From Trichomonas vaginalis G3 (taxonomy: Eukaryota; Parabasalia; Trichomonadida; Trichomonadidae): a stretch of 64,000 nt of DNA. The translations under genes were made by a program, and so were the position numbers. Shown here piece after piece: positions 60,100 through 64,000 of this stretch. The notes below the pieces were generated by a model. That model did no database searches. It was not told where the DNA came from and saw only the letters and a list, made by a program, of their open reading frames with translations. The stretch spans positions 8,689,962-8,753,961 of the forward strand of contig NC_067208.1 in the NCBI RefSeq assembly GCF_026262505.1, read 5' to 3'. The stretch's first letter is position 1, and each line of letters begins with the position of its first letter.

Positions 60100-61296
60100 T
60101 TACAGGTTTTCAAGAATTGCGCTACCTGATGAAAACGAAATGATGAGAGCTTCATGTGAAACATCAATGTTTTCGACTGACTTCTTCGCTTCTGATGGTT
60201 TCGGTATCAAATCAACTAAAAGTGTTGGAGCTTCGTAGTTTGGAAGATGCATGTCTGTTCCAACTTTAAGTTCTTCTCGACTGTCTGGATCCAGCCATGA
60301 TTTAAGGCGTTTCTGTGTTTCTGATGGAATAAGACTTGGATACTTGATTGGTTGCTTCTGTTCTTCTTTAAGTGATGGAATAGTTGATGAAACGTATGGT
60401 ACATAGCCAGTGTAGATGTAGAAAAGCATAATACATGCTGCCCACATGTCTGAACGAGATGATGGTTTCTCGTCGTTCAAAATCTGTGGGGAAAGGTATG
60501 ATAAGTATCGCTCTTGGTTTGGATTTGGTTTAAGAACAAATCCTGGTATAGAAAGAGAGACATGTCCTTGATAATCAATGAGAACATTAGAAATGTGGAA
60601 ATCTCCATAAATAAAGCCAAGTTGGTGTAGGCTACGAAGACCTTCTAAGATCTCTGTGAAGATAGAATCGGCTAAAACTGGTGTTGTTGGTTTGGCTTTC
60701 AAAACTTGGTCAAGAGATGAAGGACGTGGTTCTGAAATAAACATGATACAGTTCTCGTCTTGAACAACATCAACTAATGGGCATACATATGGAATTTTCT
60801 TGCCCATAAGCTCACGGCGATAGCGATCAAGTTCATCTGTTTGATTTCCAAGGCCTTCGGTGGAGTAGCGTTTAGCAATATATGTTCTATTTGTCAAAGT
60901 ATCTCTAACTTCTAAAATTGATGAATGTAGGCCATGATATACGTATCGAATAATGGCATAATCGTCTGGAGTTGTTGTTGTTCGTGATTTTTTTTCTGAC
61001 TGCTTTGCTTTGTTAAGAGCATCGATCCAATCATCGACTTCTTGAGGAGTATCTGGAACCATATAATATGTACGGTCTGGACAAACAATCTGAAGAGCTG
61101 GTTGCTTCTTGCAATCAGGGGCGTATGAAATGGTACCTGTTTCGTTTAAATTTATTGATCCTTGTGGTGTTACTCCAGGTTGCTTGGAATATTCAAGAAT
61201 ATTGCCGGTAAGAACAAACCAACGTCTGTGCCATGTCTTCCAGAATCCTCCGCATTTGGTTGCCCATCCTTCCTTCAAGACAGCTCCGGAGCTCAT
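60100..61296 (-). CDS. PH domain plus AGC-like pseudokinase
   Basis: 398 residues. Residues 4-98 form a PH domain: GWATKCGGFWKTWHRRWFVL, a variable loop region, and the closing helix DDWIDALNKAK. Residues about 115-380 form a kinase fold: YHGLHSS in place of a Gly-rich loop, Lys in YIAKRY, catalytic loop IYGDFHISNVLIDYQGHV with R changed to G but D and N kept, and SLSIPGF where LTDFG is expected. Loss of the DFG Asp predicts no or very weak phosphotransfer. It would act at membranes through phosphoinositide binding. No intron is apparent. PH-AGC kinases are abundant in trichomonads. Confidence 0.85.
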   Translation of the reverse strand: MSSGAVLKEGWATKCGGFWKTWHRRWFVLTGNILEYSKQPGVTPQGSINLNETGTISYAPDCKKQPALQIVCPDRTYYMVPDTPQEVDDWIDALNKAKQSEKKSRTTTTPDDYAIIRYVYHGLHSSILEVRDTLTNRTYIAKRYSTEGLGNQTDELDRYRRELMGKKIPYVCPLVDVVQDENCIMFISEPRPSSLDQVLKAKPTTPVLADSIFTEILEGLRSLHQLGFIYGDFHISNVLIDYQGHVSLSIPGFVLKPNPNQERYLSYLSPQILNDEKPSSRSDMWAACIMLFYIYTGYVPYVSSTIPSLKEEQKQPIKYPSLIPSETQKRLKSWLDPDSREELKVGTDMHLPNYEAPTLLVDLIPKPSEAKKSVENIDVSHEALIISFSSGSAILENL

Positions 61297-64000
61297 ATAA
61301 ACTTTTTTTTGTTGGAATGGGATAAAAATTGAATCAAATTGAAAGTTTCGAAAAAATTTGTTTCAAAAGATGATGATTACACTGTATGTGGCATTGTGGA
61401 TTGATAGTAAACGGATTTTTTTGTTCTGAATTTTCTTTCAAAAAAATATGGAGGAATATTAAGATACATAAGGATGTCAATTCGGAAAATTGTTTTCGTT
61501 TTAGGAGAATATAATTTTTCTTTTGGAAAATTTAAAAAGTGAGACGCGCAGGATTCAAACTTTTTTAAAAGTTGATTTAAATATATTCTAGTGTGGATTC
61601 TACGGATAATATCATATTTAAAATAAGAATATACTAGTTTAGGTGGTATAATTTTTTCGATAAATTTGAGAGTATGTATGTTTCGGGCATCAAAAGTGTC
61701 AATTCGCTCAGCGAAAGCTGAGCTAGCTTCGTTCTCGAAAAAATAGGGAAGGAGTGAAAGAGAGTGATACAGATGTTGACACATTCATATCATTTCAACA
61801 AATTTTGATCAAATTGAAATTCAATGAAATTCAATTCACTTCATATCCTTCAGTCAGTACATTGACATCCTTCTACATCACAATGATAACTCGTGCATCA
61901 ATAGTTCTACAACTAACTCAGAAAAAACAAGATTTTTACTTCCAGCTTACAGCTTTTAAAAAGTTTCGATGATAAAAATCACTCTACTCTTGTTTATCGA
62001 TATGTTGTGATAGTAGGTAAACGTATTCTTATCGATATTAATAAAAATATTTTTACGAAAATCTGAACCAATTACAGAGTTATTCATAAAGTTTATGATA
62101 ACTGTAATTACTTTATCTTTGTTTAATATTTGAATAAACAATTTAATTTGCATAATTTTTTTTAGTTGAAAGACAGGAAACTTAGTTGAGTTTGTATTAT
62201 TTTTATCGTTCAATTCATTGTATCAGTGAGTGATCCAGATATTTAAGATATTTAGAAAAAAATTATTAATTTGATTAACAAATTTTAATCAAAATAGCAA
62301 AAATCTATTTGATAGCTGTAAGCAAATAATAATTTCTATTTCAACCAAAATCACTTATTTTCATCTAAACGTATAAAATTGTCAATTTTATGAGAATAAA
62401 TTTAAAATCTCATGAAATATAAAGGAGAGTAATATTTTTCAATTTTCTTTTTTTCTTTCTCTCAAATATTTTCTATTGGGAATTTTCTTGTTATCAAAAA
62501 ATAATTTTAATATTTGTTTATTTCATTACATACAATAAAATTTTAAAAACTCTATTTCTTCACAAGAAAATTTTTTCTAGGGTTGTTAGATTCCCGACGA
62601 TAGGTGTCTTGGAAGATTTGCCTGGTGTCATCATAATGTCTTTAAATCAAAAATTTTATTTTGGAGTTAGTTTTATTGATTTTTCAATAAAAAACATTTC
62701 TAAAACAAGAAAATAAAACGATAAAATATTTATATTTTATATAAGGATCTTATATATTTAAAATAAATATCATTTTATTTTTTTTCATTGGTGTCTGTCA
62801 AACCATAATACACTATTCAAAAATTTAATGTGTCTTGCGGTTTCAAAAGACACCTTCAAATTGAACGATAGCACAGACACTATTGAATTTTACCCATTGT
62901 ATTTAGTTTTTACCCTTTTTATTTTTAAGAATTAATGACTGAAACAGCCGTTTTGCTATGACCTCAATCACTTTTATTTATTATTTTAAATATTATTTAA
63001 TTTTATTATTTGAATAGGCCAACTTATATTTGAGAAGCTCAATTTGAGACCACTTAATACATTGAAATATCATAAATATTGAAATATTAAAAAGTGTATT
63101 TCAAAATATTGAAATTATAAAAATTTATAATACTGAAATTGAGACAAATTAATAAATTCAATGTGTTTTTTTTTGAAATAACTCTCAAATATTATTTTTT
63201 CGTTTATTTAATGATGAATAAATATGATTGCTTTAGCCAATCATAAAAACTAATTTAAGTTTAAATAATGAAAGGATAATTTGATCGTTTTTTAAAATAC
63301 AATTATTTTTGATGATTTGCAAGAATCTTTGAAAAGAATATAATATAGGTTCTATTTTTGTAAAATTTATCCAAATCATGTATTACATAAATTACGATTA
63401 AAACGATGAAAGAACCAAAAAGTGTGTTTTGTTTTTGTTGTTGCGTGTTGGATGCGGGATCCTGTTATTTCCGAAATCGACAAAAAATTTGGAAATTTAA
63501 TTTCCGAAATCGAAATTATATTGTTTTTAATATTCTATATCAAAAGGATTAAAGTTCATTAAGAGAAAAACAATTCTTCTTCTTCAATCTATTGGCGCAT
63601 TTATTTCTACACGCCAATAAGGAAGGGAAAATTATAAGACACCATGGTGTCTTCAAAACGCTAATTTTTGATGTTTTTAACAACCCTAATTTTTTCCTTC
63701 ATATGAAGAAACATTTTGTTCTCCATTTGATGCTGAGTCTAAATCTCGATTTTTGAATTTTCTTCTTTCCAAATTTCTTTTTTCCAAATTAGAAGTTTAA
63801 TTCAAATTTTCAATAGTTTATATATTTTCTCAAGCCGTCTTAGATTTTCTCACTTTTTAGGGATTTTCTCTCAAAATATACAAAAATAGTAATACCAATA
63901 CATGTGTCTAATATACATTAAAACCTTCGTGATAAAATTCAAAAACGAAGAGTTCTTCTCTCCAAATTTTTTTCAAAAATCAAAAAATGAGATAAAAAAT
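61297..64000. other. Host intergenic DNA, no convincing gene
   Basis: Only weak open frames in AT-rich sequence. Two small hairpins near 63591-63618 (ATTGGCG/CGCCAAT) and an 18-base palindrome at 63636-63653 (AAGACACCATGGTGTCTT). Nothing else recognised. Confidence 0.4.

Noticed and set aside
61377-61784. 135-codon open frame upstream of the kinase
   Set aside because: No recognisable domain, composition follows the AT-rich background, and no paralogue or relic was seen.

Overview
The window is an AT-rich, intron-poor segment of a protist nuclear genome. A parabasalid of the Trichomonas/Tritrichomonas type fits best. The evidence is two families of very large protein-coding Polintons (Mavericks), a 1.3 kb mariner with TA target duplications, a lineage-style PH-plus-kinase gene, a family of Cys/Asn-rich beta-helix-like surface proteins, and single-exon host genes. 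The organism is inferred from these features and was not checked against any database.

Layout. (1) 1-17044: two copies of one Polinton family (P1). Copy A runs from beyond the window start to 9006. It appears to sit inside copy B (9007-17044), in inverted orientation, in a small gene next to the capsid gene, so the capsid regions of A and B lie as a large inverted repeat around 9006. Copy B ends at 17044 beside a decayed kinase relic. (2) 17045-19714: host DNA with that relic, a beta-helix-like gene and a small inverted-repeat element. (3) 19715-46618: a second, distinct Polinton (P2), present end to end with 0.5 kb terminal inverted repeats. It carries capsid, minor capsid, packaging ATPase, protein-primed DNA polymerase, integrase, phage-like fibre, KilA-N and GIY-YIG genes. 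Its polymerase gene is split by a 5.3 kb foldback-like element (24714-30052) with 2 kb inverted arms made largely of tandem repeats. (4) 46619-64000: host DNA with a GC-rich structured locus, three tandem duplications sharing a 121 bp period (counting the one in the foldback arms), satellite DNA holding a mariner, several decayed gene relics, two further beta-helix-like genes and a PH-pseudokinase gene.

How the parts relate. Both Polintons are fossils with scattered damage, but the close match between P1 copies and between the P2 termini suggests recent arrival. Each encodes replication (polymerase), packaging and capsid functions; the P2 integrase would serve insertion, and the fibre genes suggest attachment. 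P1 and P2 differ in most genes but share an almost identical fibre tip, a KilA-N leader sequence, a small Cys-Cys-Gly gene and the gene upstream of polymerase. This points to module exchange between families. Nearly every Polinton gene starts with a T-rich TTTATTTTT-like box a few bases before a (T)AAATG-like start, which looks like an element-specific promoter. Host genes nearby lack it.
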